Below are positions 9,521 through 18,050 of a stretch of DNA of 64,000 bases, piece by piece; within the stretch, counting starts at the first letter, position 1, and every line of letters starts with the position of its first letter. The position numbers and the translations under genes were made by a program. A model generated the notes under the pieces. The model searched no databases. It worked only from the letters and a program-made list of their open reading frames with translations, and was not told the origin of the DNA. Where the stretch lies: the NCBI GenBank assembly GCA_045802605.1, contig JBJMQS010000074.1:93081-157080 (forward strand), written 5' to 3'. This stretch comes from JBJMQS01 sp045802605 (GTDB lineage Bacteria; Planctomycetota; Planctomycetia; Gemmatales; Gemmataceae).

Positions 9521-9701
9521 GGGCTTTCGCCCGCCAGCGCCGCAATGCCAGCCCTCCGACCCCGAGCGCGGCGAGCAGGATGCTCGAAGGTTCCGGCACG
9601 CCGGTAAGCAGGAAGGCGTGTGATTGCCCGCTGGGATTTGTGCCAACACCAACAACCGAGCCGAAGTCATTGATGTCATATGCTTCTGTTAATGTCCAAC
9701 C
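9510..9701 (-). pseudogene. Detached last HAF repeat and PEP-CTERM anchor
   Basis: Reading on in the same frame past the TAG at 9702-9704 gives GWTLTEAYDINDFGSVVGVG, then SHAFLLTGVPEPSSILLA and a hydrophobic helix ending RRWRAKARRG. This is the last HAF repeat plus a textbook PEP-CTERM sorting signal (VPEP, transmembrane helix, basic tail). There is no start codon of its own at the break. It is therefore the lost or read-through C-terminus of the gene at 9702-10622, separated by one base change (for example TCG to TAG). Confidence 0.85.
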
Positions 9702-10622
9702 CTAGAGCGCAACGACGTCATTTAGATCCGTCAAACTTCCGTTTTGCCAAACAAAGGCGTGCCTAGTGTTGTTTGCAGTCTCAGCCCAACCAACAACTTG
9801 CCCGAGTGAATTGTTGTTTTGAGCAATGCTATTATTGCCGCCAAAGGTCCCTAGGTCAGACATGATGCCGTTCTGCAAGACAAATGCATGGTGCGGTGCA
9901 CCCGTTAAATCTGACCAACCGACGATTTGTCCCGCGTCGTTAACGGCAGTCGCTTGACTGTCCGCGCCGCCGAGCGTTCCAAGATTGGTCATGAGACCGT
10001 TTTGCCAACTAAATGCGTGAAAAATGGAACTCCCGGTGTACGACCACCCTACAGCCTGTCCTAAGTTGTTGATTTTGGAAGCCCCCCCAAATCCGCCACC
10101 GAGTGATCCCAGGTTTGTGATTGTGCCGTTTTGCCAAAGTGCGGGGAAAAAACCCCCGCTGGTGCTATCTGCCCAACCGACCACACTGTTATTGTCATTA
10201 ATGCCAAAAGCGATGCTACTACTGCCTCCAAATGTGCCGAGGTCTGTCATTGCGCCATTTTGCCAGACGAAGGCGTGGTAGGAGGTGCCCACACCAGTAA
10301 GTGATCGGCCTACGACTTGTCCCGAATGACTAACGTCAAATCCGTAACTCGATGAGCCACCGAGGGTACCCAAGTCGGTCATGACGCCGTTCGTCCAGAG
10401 AAACGCGTGTGTGTTTCCGCTTGCGACATCAGATTGGCCGGCGGATTGCGTCGAGGCATTGATGGCTGAAGCTTTGCTAGCACCGCCAAGTGTGCCCAAG
10501 TCGATCACCACGGCCGCTTGCAGACCACCTCCACTGCATAGCAACGTCAACAACCCCAAAACGCCGACGAACTTGCTCGAAATCCTCTCCGGCGTGTCCA
10601 ATCCAAAAGCGTGTAAATGCAT
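9702..10622 (-). CDS. HAF-repeat protein, truncated by an in-frame TAG before its PEP-CTERM anchor
   Basis: About 306 residues to the TAG. A signal-peptide-like stretch (FVGVLGLLTLLCSGGGLQAA) is followed by at least six HAF repeats of about 40 residues, each containing AFxWxNGxMTDLGTLGG and a GQVVGxS step; these probably form a beta-propeller-like extracellular domain. I chose ATG 10622; another in-frame ATG lies at 10676. The natural C-terminus follows the stop codon (9510-9701), so without read-through the protein would be released rather than processed by an exosortase. Function of HAF proteins is unknown. Confidence 0.8.
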   Translation of the reverse strand: MHLHAFGLDTPERISSKFVGVLGLLTLLCSGGGLQAAVVIDLGTLGGASKASAINASTQSAGQSDVASGNTHAFLWTNGVMTDLGTLGGSSSYGFDVSHSGQVVGRSLTGVGTSYHAFVWQNGAMTDLGTFGGSSSIAFGINDNNSVVGWADSTSGGFFPALWQNGTITNLGSLGGGFGGASKINNLGQAVGWSYTGSSIFHAFSWQNGLMTNLGTLGGADSQATAVNDAGQIVGWSDLTGAPHHAFVLQNGIMSDLGTFGGNNSIAQNNNSLGQVVGWAETANNTRHAFVWQNGSLTDLNDVVAL

Positions 10623-10723
10623 AGCCAAAAGTCCTGCGAAGGATGATGGAATAATGACATGGAATGAGACCTCCAAATCCTAAGACGCAGGTCAATGCCA
10701 TTTCCGGACACTTTCGCGCAAAC

Positions 10724-10748
10724 AAAAACCCCGGCGAGTCGCCAGGGG
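10724..10748 (-). terminator. Rho-independent terminator of the rbfA-side operon
   Basis: On the minus strand CCCCTGGCGACTCGCCGGGG forms a stem (one bulged T, 3-base loop) followed directly by five T residues. It lies 28 bases past the stop of the endonuclease III-like gene and closes the nusA-infB-rbfA cluster. Confidence 0.85.
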
Positions 10749-10775
10749 CTAAATGAAATCAAAATTGCAATTCGT

Positions 10776-11474
10776 TTACCGCGGCTTCACTCGCTCCGTG
10801 CGGGTCGACCGCACCATTGCGCCGGGGCAATCAGGCTTGAGGCTGCAGCCATTGCAACGCGGTGTGTCGCCACAGCGATCGTGCGCGAGCAAGTTGATCA
10901 CATCGACGAACTGCTCGCCCTTGGCCTTGGGCACTTGATGCTCGATCGCCGACATAGCGCTCGGATAGTCGTCGATCGATTCATCGATCATACCGAGGCG
11001 CTTGAGCGTTCGCAGCATCGGCGCGTCGAGCGCGATGGCGTGGCCATCGAGTGAACGCTGCGTCACCCACGCCACGGCGAAGTCGCTGGAGGAGCGATAG
11101 CGGGCGATCTGCTTGGCCGCCTGCTTCACGCCCTTCTTGTGCACCGACTCCAAATCGAACGAATAGGTCGATTCGAAAATCTCTTGCAATAGGTCGATGA
11201 GGCGCTGCGCCTTCGACGTGGTCTGCGGCAAATCGCCCAAAGCGGCCGCGACTTCGTGCACGGCGCTGACGCGCACTTCATTCCAATCGTAGAAGCGATC
11301 GCGGAGATTGAAGAAGGCCCGGTCGGCTTCGGCCCGCGGTGCGTTTTCGCGCAACACGGCGTAGAGCAATTGCTCCAACACGGCGCGATTGTCCTTCGAC
11401 GCCGGCTCGTATCCTTTTTTTAGTGCGGTGAAAAGCGTGCCGAGCAGACGTTGCTTAGTCGTCGTTGCGGCCAT
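10776..11474 (-). CDS. Endonuclease III-like HhH-GPD/Fe-S protein, divergent active site
   Basis: A 232-residue protein. The start at 11474 is chosen because AGGGGGAT lies just before it and MAATTTKQRLLGTLF begins the homologous part; it overlaps the end of rbfA by 20 bases. The fold resembles endonuclease III (base-excision DNA glycosylase): helical N-terminus, ALDAPMLRTLKRLGM aligning with the catalytic-Asp segment AVDTHxFRV, and a C-terminal cluster CGDTPRCNGCSLKPDC (C-x5-C-x2-C-x5-C) for a 4Fe-4S centre. The helix-hairpin-helix loop LPGVGxKTA, which holds the catalytic lysine, is replaced by RYRSSSDFAVA. It may be a monofunctional glycosylase, a DNA-binding relative, or inactive. Confidence 0.75.
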   Translation of the reverse strand: MAATTTKQRLLGTLFTALKKGYEPASKDNRAVLEQLLYAVLRENAPRAEADRAFFNLRDRFYDWNEVRVSAVHEVAAALGDLPQTTSKAQRLIDLLQEIFESTYSFDLESVHKKGVKQAAKQIARYRSSSDFAVAWVTQRSLDGHAIALDAPMLRTLKRLGMIDESIDDYPSAMSAIEHQVPKAKGEQFVDVINLLAHDRCGDTPRCNGCSLKPDCPGAMVRSTRTERVKPR

Positions 11475-11946
11475 CGAAATCCCCCTGATGCGATTGCGGC
11501 GTTTCGGGATGGGCGTCCCCGTTGGCCATTCCTTCGGCGCTGGCCTCATCGGGCGAGCCTCCAGGCTCGCCGGGTGCGTGTGCCTCGGCCTCCTCGCGGA
11601 GAATTCGAGACACTTCTTGGGCATTTTTCAGCCCTTTATCCAACACGAACTTGATCACGGGCGTAAACCGGGTCTGCATTCGCTGGGCTAAGCGGGATTG
11701 CACGAACCCCGCCGCCGCCTTCAATCCATGCATCACCAGGTTCTGCTCGCGTTCCGAACCCATCACCGAGACATACACCGTCGCGTGCTGCAAATCGCCG
11801 GACACCTCAGCTCGGGTGACCGTGACCATCTTCACGCGCGGATCGCGCATCTCGAGAAGGATCGTGGTAGCGGCCACTTCTCGGATGACTTCGGAAACGC
11901 GGGCCAGCCGGTGTTGCTTCATTTCTGATAATCCGGCCGCGGACAT
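11455..11946 (-). CDS. rbfA: Ribosome-binding factor A
   Basis: A 163-residue protein that binds the 30S subunit and aids maturation of the 5' end of 16S rRNA. The KH-like core is complete: RLARVSEVIREVAATTIL, MRDPRVKMVTVTRAEVSGDL, ATVYVSVMG, and the C-terminal RFTPVIKFVLDKGLKNAQEV helix region. After about residue 125 there is a 35-residue Glu/Ala/Gly-rich tail that is longer than usual. It follows infB in the conserved nusA-infB-rbfA order and overlaps the next gene. Confidence 0.95.
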   Translation of the reverse strand: MSAAGLSEMKQHRLARVSEVIREVAATTILLEMRDPRVKMVTVTRAEVSGDLQHATVYVSVMGSEREQNLVMHGLKAAAGFVQSRLAQRMQTRFTPVIKFVLDKGLKNAQEVSRILREEAEAHAPGEPGGSPDEASAEGMANGDAHPETPQSHQGDFDGRNDD

Positions 11947-12036
11947 CCTAGATGGAAACCAGTTTTCTGCCTAGGTCGATCTGCTCGCGGCACTCAAGTG
12001 ACGATTGTCACGGTGTTTAGGTTCGGTCTGGATCTT

Positions 12037-12184
12037 GTTAGCCGGACGCGCAAGCTACGGAACGGAGAGACTCTGCCCCACTCGGGGGTTCCGGCTTTTT
12101 GTTGCGGGCCGCACAGCGTGAAAAACAGAATCTTTCCCCTTGGGGCCAAGTCGCTGGGTTCCGTAGCTTGCGCGTCCGGCTAAC
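12037..12184. repeat. 148-bp palindromic element with perfect 27-bp ends
   Basis: Perfect inverted arms of 27 bases (12037-12063 and 12158-12184) bracket about 94 bases that are themselves partly symmetric. It fills most of the infB-rbfA spacing (11947-12210). No gene for a transposase lies inside; the pattern is that of a MITE or large intergenic palindrome. Confidence 0.75.
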
Positions 12185-12210
12185 GAAGTCCGGGAACAAA
12201 ACCACGTTCA

Positions 12211-15168
12211 CTACTTCGAGGGTTCCAAGGTTCGCTTGATCTCTTCCACGCGGAAGGCTTCGATCACGTCGCCGACTTTGATGTCGTCGTAGCCTGCAAT
12301 CTTCAAGCCGCAATCGTAGCCCTGCTTGATCTCTTTGACGTCGTCTTTGTGGTGCTTGAGCGATTCCAGGCCCACGGTCCGGTCCGGTGGCGGATAAATC
12401 ACCACGCCTTCGCGAATGATGCGCACCTTGGATGAACGCTCGATGACGCCCTGCGTGACGTGGCAGCCGGCCACCGTGCCAACCTTCGAGATCTTGAACA
12501 CCTCGCGGACGACCGCACGACCCAGGTGAATGACTTCCTGCCGCGGCTTGAGCTTGCCTTCGAGCGCGGATTTGATGTCGTCGGTCAGGTTGTAGATGAT
12601 GTTGTATTCGCGGATCTCCACGCCCAATTGCTCGGCGAGTTGCATCGCCTCATCATCTGGCACGGCATTGAAGCCGACGACGAGCGTGTCGGTCGGGCTG
12701 GTCATCGCCAGTTGCACGTCGGAGGCGGTGATGCCGCCGATGCCCGAGTGCAGCACGCGCACGCGGACCTCTTCGTGCTGGAGCTTTTCGAGCTCCTTGC
12801 GGATGGCCTCGACCGAGCCGCGGAAGTCGGCCTTCAAGATCACCTTCAACTCGGCGATCTTTGCTTGGCCCAACTTTTCGAGAGTCATCGGCTCGAAGCG
12901 GACTAGCTCAGCCTGTTGCAGCCGTGAGCTGCGCTTCTCGGCGATCTCGCGAGCCGTGGCAATATCGGGCACAACGGCGAATGCATCGTCGGCATTCGGT
13001 ACGTCGCTCAAGCCGGTGATCCGCACCGGCACGCTCGGGCCGGCCTCTTCGATTGGCTTGCCGACATCGTTGTACATCGCGCGCACCCGGCCAAAGGCTG
13101 GGCCGCAGATGACCACGTCGCCCTTGCGGAGCGTGCCGTCTTGCACGAGCAGCGTGGCGAAGACGCCTTCGTCGCCCGAGAGATGGGCTTCGAGGCAGGT
13201 GCCGCGGCCGGGCTTGTCCGGATTCGCGTTGAGGTCCAATTGCAACTCGGCGACGAGCAGAATGGCTTCGAGCAGTTTGTCGATGTTGGTACCCTTGGCG
13301 GCACTGGTCTCGACGAACGGCACATCGCCACCCATGTCGTCAGGGAGCAAGTTCAGTGAGTAAAGCTGTTGCCTCGTCTTGTTCAAATTGGCGTTGGGCA
13401 AATCCACCTTGTTGATGGCGACAACGATCTTCACGCCGGCGGCCTTAGCGTGGTTGATCGCTTCCTCGGTCTGAGGCATGACGCCGTCGTCTGCGGCGAC
13501 GACGATCACGGCGATGTCGGTGACTTGAGCGCCGCGGGCGCGCATCTTGGTGAACGCTTCGTGGCCCGGCGTATCGAGGAACGTGATCGGCTTGTCGTCG
13601 TAAACGACCTGCCAAGCGCGAATCACCTGCGTGATGCCGCCGGCCTCGGTGTCTACGACATTCGATTCGCGGATGCGATCGAGCAAGCTCGTCTTGCCGT
13701 GATCGACATGGCCCATGATGGTGACCACCGGCGGCCGCGGCTGCAACTTGTCCGGATCGTCCTCTTCCTTCTGCTGCAGCAGAAGGTTGTCTTCTACATC
13801 CTCGGGCTTGCGGATTTCCAACTCGCAGCCGATGTCGGTCGCGATGAGCTCCGCAAATTCCGGATCCACCACGCTATTGATGGTGAAGGAGCCGAACGGC
13901 AATCCGAGTGCGATCAATTTTGGAGTGAGCTTGGCGAAGGTCAGCCCCACCGCTTCCGAAAGGGCGCGAATCGTGATCGGCAGCGTGACTTGCACTTTGC
14001 CTTTGCGCGGCTGCGTTCCGGGCTGACGCTGCTTGGCGCGATGCTTCAGCCGATCGCGCAGACGGGGCCGGTCTTCTTCGATGACCGTAACCCGACCGCC
14101 TTGGACTTCAACGGCACCGGGGGTCGTGTCTTTGCGGACACGGGCCCGTTCGTTGCGCTGGGCGCGGCGAACGTCGCGCCCGCCGACTGCGCCGGGAGCC
14201 TTCTTGCCCTTGCCGTCGTCGTCCTCCATCTCGGTCGGCGACGGCGGAACGAAGCCAGCGTCGGGGCTTTGCTGTTGCTGTTGGTGCTTGATGACCTGAT
14301 CGGCCGTGATGTTGCGGCCTTGATCGAGCAGGTGCTGCGGAATGTCCGCCAATTTCTTTTGCGACGGCGGCGGTGCCTTGGGAGCCGCGGGCGTCATCGC
14401 GCCGCCGGCGCGCAACGTGGACACATTTGGCCGAGCGGTGAAGCCGGTTTGCTGCGTGGGCCGACGCAAGATGCGCGGCATACGTGGCCCACCGGCGGCC
14501 GGCGCTCCGCCTTCTGGACGCGGTGCGCCGCCGCCAAGATTCCGCATGCCACCACCAGCCGGAGCGGGTGGCCGTTGTGCGGGCGGGTTCGCAGTGGGGC
14601 GCGGTGGCAACGTCGATGGTCGGGGCGGCAATGAGGAGGGGCGCGGACCAGCCGGTGCCGCAGGGGCCGGAGCGGCCGGTGCTTGCGCGGTCACAGTCGG
14701 TGGTTGCGCGGCCGGTCGCGCTGCGGGCGGAGGTGGCGCCGGCTCGGTGGTCGAAGGTGGTGTGGCTGGCTTTGGTGCGGCCGTCGGTGCGGCGGGCGCT
14801 GCGGGTGCAGCAGTCGGAGGCGCGGGAGCAGGAGGCTCCGGAGCAGCAACAGGTGGCGCGGGTTTCGCGGCAACCGGTGCCGGTGCAGTCGCCGGGGCTG
14901 CTGCCGCCGCGGTCTTACGCGTCGGCAACGTCTGCACCTTGGTCGAGATCGGCTGCGGGACCACCGGCGCGGCCGGCGTCATCGGTGCCGGTGCGGCTGC
15001 TTTCGGCCCCTCTTTGATTCGGGCCGTCACTGCCTCGACCTGCTCAGCGGTGATGCTCTGCAAGTGACTCTTGACGTCGTAGCCAAGCTCCTTGCAAACA
15101 TCGAGAAGCTGCTTGCTCTCGACATTGAGCGTCTTGGCCAAAGCTAAAATTCGCACCTTCTCTTGCAA
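12211..15168 (-). CDS. infB: Translation initiation factor IF-2
   Basis: A 985-residue GTPase that places initiator tRNA on the 30S subunit. I chose the TTG at 15168: GAGGAG sits 8 bases upstream, and translation then begins (M)QEKVRILALAKTLNVESKQL, the IF2_N domain. Residues about 55-330 are a long Ala/Pro-rich linker. The G domain has GHVDHGKT (about residue 486), DTPGHEAF, NKVD and SAAKG; domains II-IV follow, with LKADFRGSVEAIRKELEKL and KVGTVAGCHVTQGVI. An ATG 66 bases further upstream would add an unrelated Arg-rich extension. Member of nusA-infB-rbfA. Confidence 0.96.
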   Translation of the reverse strand: MQEKVRILALAKTLNVESKQLLDVCKELGYDVKSHLQSITAEQVEAVTARIKEGPKAAAPAPMTPAAPVVPQPISTKVQTLPTRKTAAAAAPATAPAPVAAKPAPPVAAPEPPAPAPPTAAPAAPAAPTAAPKPATPPSTTEPAPPPPAARPAAQPPTVTAQAPAAPAPAAPAGPRPSSLPPRPSTLPPRPTANPPAQRPPAPAGGGMRNLGGGAPRPEGGAPAAGGPRMPRILRRPTQQTGFTARPNVSTLRAGGAMTPAAPKAPPPSQKKLADIPQHLLDQGRNITADQVIKHQQQQQSPDAGFVPPSPTEMEDDDGKGKKAPGAVGGRDVRRAQRNERARVRKDTTPGAVEVQGGRVTVIEEDRPRLRDRLKHRAKQRQPGTQPRKGKVQVTLPITIRALSEAVGLTFAKLTPKLIALGLPFGSFTINSVVDPEFAELIATDIGCELEIRKPEDVEDNLLLQQKEEDDPDKLQPRPPVVTIMGHVDHGKTSLLDRIRESNVVDTEAGGITQVIRAWQVVYDDKPITFLDTPGHEAFTKMRARGAQVTDIAVIVVAADDGVMPQTEEAINHAKAAGVKIVVAINKVDLPNANLNKTRQQLYSLNLLPDDMGGDVPFVETSAAKGTNIDKLLEAILLVAELQLDLNANPDKPGRGTCLEAHLSGDEGVFATLLVQDGTLRKGDVVICGPAFGRVRAMYNDVGKPIEEAGPSVPVRITGLSDVPNADDAFAVVPDIATAREIAEKRSSRLQQAELVRFEPMTLEKLGQAKIAELKVILKADFRGSVEAIRKELEKLQHEEVRVRVLHSGIGGITASDVQLAMTSPTDTLVVGFNAVPDDEAMQLAEQLGVEIREYNIIYNLTDDIKSALEGKLKPRQEVIHLGRAVVREVFKISKVGTVAGCHVTQGVIERSSKVRIIREGVVIYPPPDRTVGLESLKHHKDDVKEIKQGYDCGLKIAGYDDIKVGDVIEAFRVEEIKRTLEPSK

Positions 15169-15433
15169 ACGAAATCTCCTCTGCCGCACTTCACGACAGC
15201 GCAAAAATCCCCGTTCGGCCCAGCGAGCCGCCAAGACCGTTCTGTCATCTTAAAGGTTTAGAGTCACTTGAAAAGGGAAAAGATTCCCCGTCGTGCCCAC
15301 TCCCCTTGCAAAAAATGCTTTGCAGGCCGGGGTTTAGGCCGATTGCGTGGACCGTTCCAGGTCCCGGATCAGTTGTGGCGAAAACGAGTTAGTTCATGTA
15401 AAAGCCCGCAAATTGATGTCGTAGCACAGATTA
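15169..15433. other. Spacer between nusA and infB
   Basis: The nusA-infB spacing is about 310 bases, long for this operon. The ylxR and L7Ae-like genes often found here are absent on either strand. Apart from the hairpin at 15434-15474 and the infB ribosome binding site at 15177-15182 I see nothing certain; the length suggests infB has a promoter of its own. Confidence 0.5.
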
Positions 15434-15474
15434 TTCAAGGGTTGGCGTCCGATCAGTGGATGCCAACCCTTGAA
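15434..15474 (-). terminator. Hairpin after nusA
   Basis: Arms TTCAAGGGTTGGC (15434-15446) and its complement (15462-15474) are perfect, 13 bp each, with a 15-base loop, starting 5 bases past the nusA stop. There is no strong U-tract, so it may attenuate rather than fully end transcription, or process the operon mRNA. Confidence 0.6.
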
Positions 15475-15478
15475 CACT

Positions 15479-16930
15479 TTATTCCGCCGCGGGCGTTTCG
15501 TCTTGCCCAGCAGCAGGAGTTTCCGCATGCGCGTCTGCCGCGCCCACGTGGACGGCTTCGCCTTCGGTCGGTGCTTCCGCAACCGCTTCGCCCTCGGCCA
15601 CTGGCTCACCTTCGGCCGGTGTTTCACCTTCGGCGGGCACGCCGGATGAATCATCTTTGAAGAGACTGTCGAACACCGTCTTCGCTTCGCCGCTCGGTGC
15701 GTCCGCCATGGTGCGGGCCGCGGCCTTGGCCGTTTCCCGCGCTTGCTGGTTCGCTTCTTCCTGCACCCGGGCTTCTTCCTCGGCGGCTTCCGCCCAATCC
15801 TCGGCACACGCGATCATTTCCTCCGCTTCCTCTTCCGTGCAACTGATGATTTCGACCAATTGCGGCGGATCGAGGAACGTCAGATCGGTGTACGACAGGA
15901 AGCCTTCGACAATGAGTGTCTCGACGGCTTCATCGGTGACGCCGGGTAGTTCGCGGAACCACCGCTCGGCTCGGTCGATGCCGTCGTTGTACTCGTCGTG
16001 GGTCATGATCTCGATGTCCCAGCCCACGAGCTTCGAAGCCAGGCGGACATTCTGCCCGCGCCGGCCAATGGCCAGCGAAAGCTGATCTTCTTGAACGAGC
16101 ACAATCGCCCGGCCGAGCCGGCCGTAGAGAAACACTTCTTCAATGTTCGCGGGCTGCAGTGCGTTAGGGATCATGACTTGCAGCGAATCATTCCAGCGAA
16201 TCACGTCGATCCGCTCGCCGCTGAGTTCTTCGATGACGTTCTTAATCCGGCTGCCGCGGACGCCGACGCAGGCGCCGACGCAATCCACCTTCATGTCGAT
16301 GGAGCTGACGGCGATCTTGGTGCGATGGCCGGGTTCGCGGGCAATCGCTTTGATCTCAATGGTGTGATCGGCGATTTCCGGGATTTCTGACTCGAATAAG
16401 CAGCGCACGAAGTCCGGGTGACAACGGCTGAGGACGACTTTTACCCGCTGGCCGGTGCGGCGAACCTCGAGGACCACAGCTTTGACTGTCTCGCCGACTT
16501 GGAACGATTCGCCCGGAATCGATTCACTGCGAGGCAGGATAGCCTCATGCCGATCGAGTGAAAGAATCGCGGTGCCGGCTTCGACACGCTGAATCGTGCC
16601 GCGGACGAGTTCGCCTTTTTGCTTGTCGAACTTATCGAAGACCGTGTTCGACTCAGCCTCGCGGATCTTCTGGATCATGACCTGCTTGGCCGACTGCGCG
16701 GCAATGCGGCCCAGAAGCTCCGGGTCGATCGGCTCTTCGCCATGCATGGCTTTGATCATGCCGCTGGCGCGGTCGATGGTCACGGTGCAGCCAAGCTCAT
16801 CGTCTTCACCGAAATGGCGTTCGGCCGCCAGTTGCAGCGCCTGTTCGATGCCCTCGAAGATGACATCCTTGGGGATGTTCTTTTCGCGGTGCATCCCATC
16901 GACGATTCGCAGCAATTCGCCACCGTTCAT
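15479..16930 (-). CDS. nusA: Transcription termination/antitermination factor NusA
   Basis: A 483-residue RNA polymerase-binding factor. Order of domains: N-terminal polymerase-binding domain (residues 1-105), S1 domain (about 107-175, KGELVRGTIQRVEAGTAIL), KH1 and KH2 (about 180-320; GVRGSRIKNVIEELSGERID, SLAIGRRGQNVRLASKL), and one helix-hairpin-helix-like helical repeat (about 330-385). The last 80 residues are acidic with PAEGE/VAEGE repeats, unlike the two AR repeats of E. coli. It begins 12 bases after the upstream ABC ATPase gene; rimP, its usual neighbour, is not here. Confidence 0.96.
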   Translation of the reverse strand: MNGGELLRIVDGMHREKNIPKDVIFEGIEQALQLAAERHFGEDDELGCTVTIDRASGMIKAMHGEEPIDPELLGRIAAQSAKQVMIQKIREAESNTVFDKFDKQKGELVRGTIQRVEAGTAILSLDRHEAILPRSESIPGESFQVGETVKAVVLEVRRTGQRVKVVLSRCHPDFVRCLFESEIPEIADHTIEIKAIAREPGHRTKIAVSSIDMKVDCVGACVGVRGSRIKNVIEELSGERIDVIRWNDSLQVMIPNALQPANIEEVFLYGRLGRAIVLVQEDQLSLAIGRRGQNVRLASKLVGWDIEIMTHDEYNDGIDRAERWFRELPGVTDEAVETLIVEGFLSYTDLTFLDPPQLVEIISCTEEEAEEMIACAEDWAEAAEEEARVQEEANQQARETAKAAARTMADAPSGEAKTVFDSLFKDDSSGVPAEGETPAEGEPVAEGEAVAEAPTEGEAVHVGAADAHAETPAAGQDETPAAE

Positions 16931-16942
16931 GGCACGTCCTCG

Positions 16943-17995
16943 TTAAGATCGTTCAATCCGTCGGCCTGTCTTCGCATCAAACCGGTGGCAGCGGTCGCGT
17001 GCCACACTCAGCCTCACCATTTCGGTTGTCATCTCGCCGGGGCGGGCCCAGCGTTGGATCCGCTGTCCCTCCCGTATCATCGTCCACAAGCCGGCTATCC
17101 CAAGCGGGTCTACGCGTTCGATGCGCCAAAGCCCGAGATCGATCCCGCCGGAGCCCAGGGCCAAATCTTCGGCGCGCACGCCAAGAATTTCCCCGTCTCC
17201 GCCCGGGGCGGCCCGCGTGCCTTCGATGAAATTCATCGGGGGCCAGCCGAGGGAGGTGGCTACGCACCGGCTTGCGGGCCGGGCATAGACCTCGGCTGGA
17301 GGGCCGACCTGCTCGATTCGCCCCTCAAAGATCACCGCCACGCGGTAACCCAATTGCAGCGCATCGACCGGGTCGTGACTAACCTCAATCATTGTCGGAC
17401 CCAACCGTTCGCGGAGCAAGAGCAGTTCGGCCCGGATCGATTGGCGGACTTCGGGGTCCAGATGTTCAAGCGGTTCATCCAGTAGCCACAGCGGATGTTG
17501 CGACACAGCGGCCCGCCCCAAAACCACCCGCTGCTGTTCACCGCCAGATAGCGTTTGCACCCGCCGATCCAAGAGCGGAGTCAATCGGAGCCAGTCGGCC
17601 GCGGTGGCAACACGTAACGCCAATTCATTTGCTGAGACGGGGTCGGGCCGGCGCAGTAAGCGCCGCCAGAGTTTTCCGGATGATTGGCGCAGTTTGACGC
17701 CGGCCGCCAGGTTGTCTCGGACGTTCAGGTGGGGATAAAGTGCCGGTCGCTGGGCCACGAAGGAGATGAGCCGCTGATGCGGTGGTTCACCGGTGACGTC
17801 CCGGCCATCGAAATGAATGGTGCCACTGTCCGGTTTTTCCAGACCGGCAATCAGACGCAAAAGCGTGGTCTTGCCCGCCCCGCTGGGGCCGACGATGACA
17901 AAGTGTTCACCATTGCCAATGGTGAGCGAGAGAGGTCCGATTCCCGCACCATTGGGGAAGCGTCGCGTCAGATTATTGAGAGTGATTTCAGGCAT
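16943..17995 (-). CDS. ABC transporter ATPase of MalK/UgpC type, without partner genes
   Basis: A 350-residue ABC ATPase. Walker A GPSGAGKTT (residues 36-44), Q-loop in FVAQRPALYPHL, signature LSGGEQQRV (149-157), Walker B LLDEP with D-loop EHLDPE, and switch histidine in SHDP. Residues about 240-340 form a TOBE-like domain, as in importers of sugars, polyamines or sulfate/iron (CUT1/FbpC-like). No permease or binding-protein gene lies nearby, so it either serves permeases encoded elsewhere or several systems. It lies directly upstream of nusA on the same strand. Confidence 0.85.
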   Translation of the reverse strand: MPEITLNNLTRRFPNGAGIGPLSLTIGNGEHFVIVGPSGAGKTTLLRLIAGLEKPDSGTIHFDGRDVTGEPPHQRLISFVAQRPALYPHLNVRDNLAAGVKLRQSSGKLWRRLLRRPDPVSANELALRVATAADWLRLTPLLDRRVQTLSGGEQQRVVLGRAAVSQHPLWLLDEPLEHLDPEVRQSIRAELLLLRERLGPTMIEVSHDPVDALQLGYRVAVIFEGRIEQVGPPAEVYARPASRCVATSLGWPPMNFIEGTRAAPGGDGEILGVRAEDLALGSGGIDLGLWRIERVDPLGIAGLWTMIREGQRIQRWARPGEMTTEMVRLSVARDRCHRFDAKTGRRIERS

Positions 17996-18050
17996 GCTCG
18001 CAAACGTAAACCAGAAAATCAGTTTCTAGTTTACGATTCGCGGCCAAAAC

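Noticed and set aside
12038..12313. 91-residue frame before the infB end
   Set aside because: Most of it is the translated 148-bp palindrome; the opposite strand gives a similar peptide (SRTRKLRN), which proves it is symmetry and not coding.
13369..14634. 421-residue frame antisense to infB
   Set aside because: It lies fully opposite the IF-2 G domain and linker. Its Arg/Leu-rich sequence has no family mark and reflects the GC-rich codon pattern.
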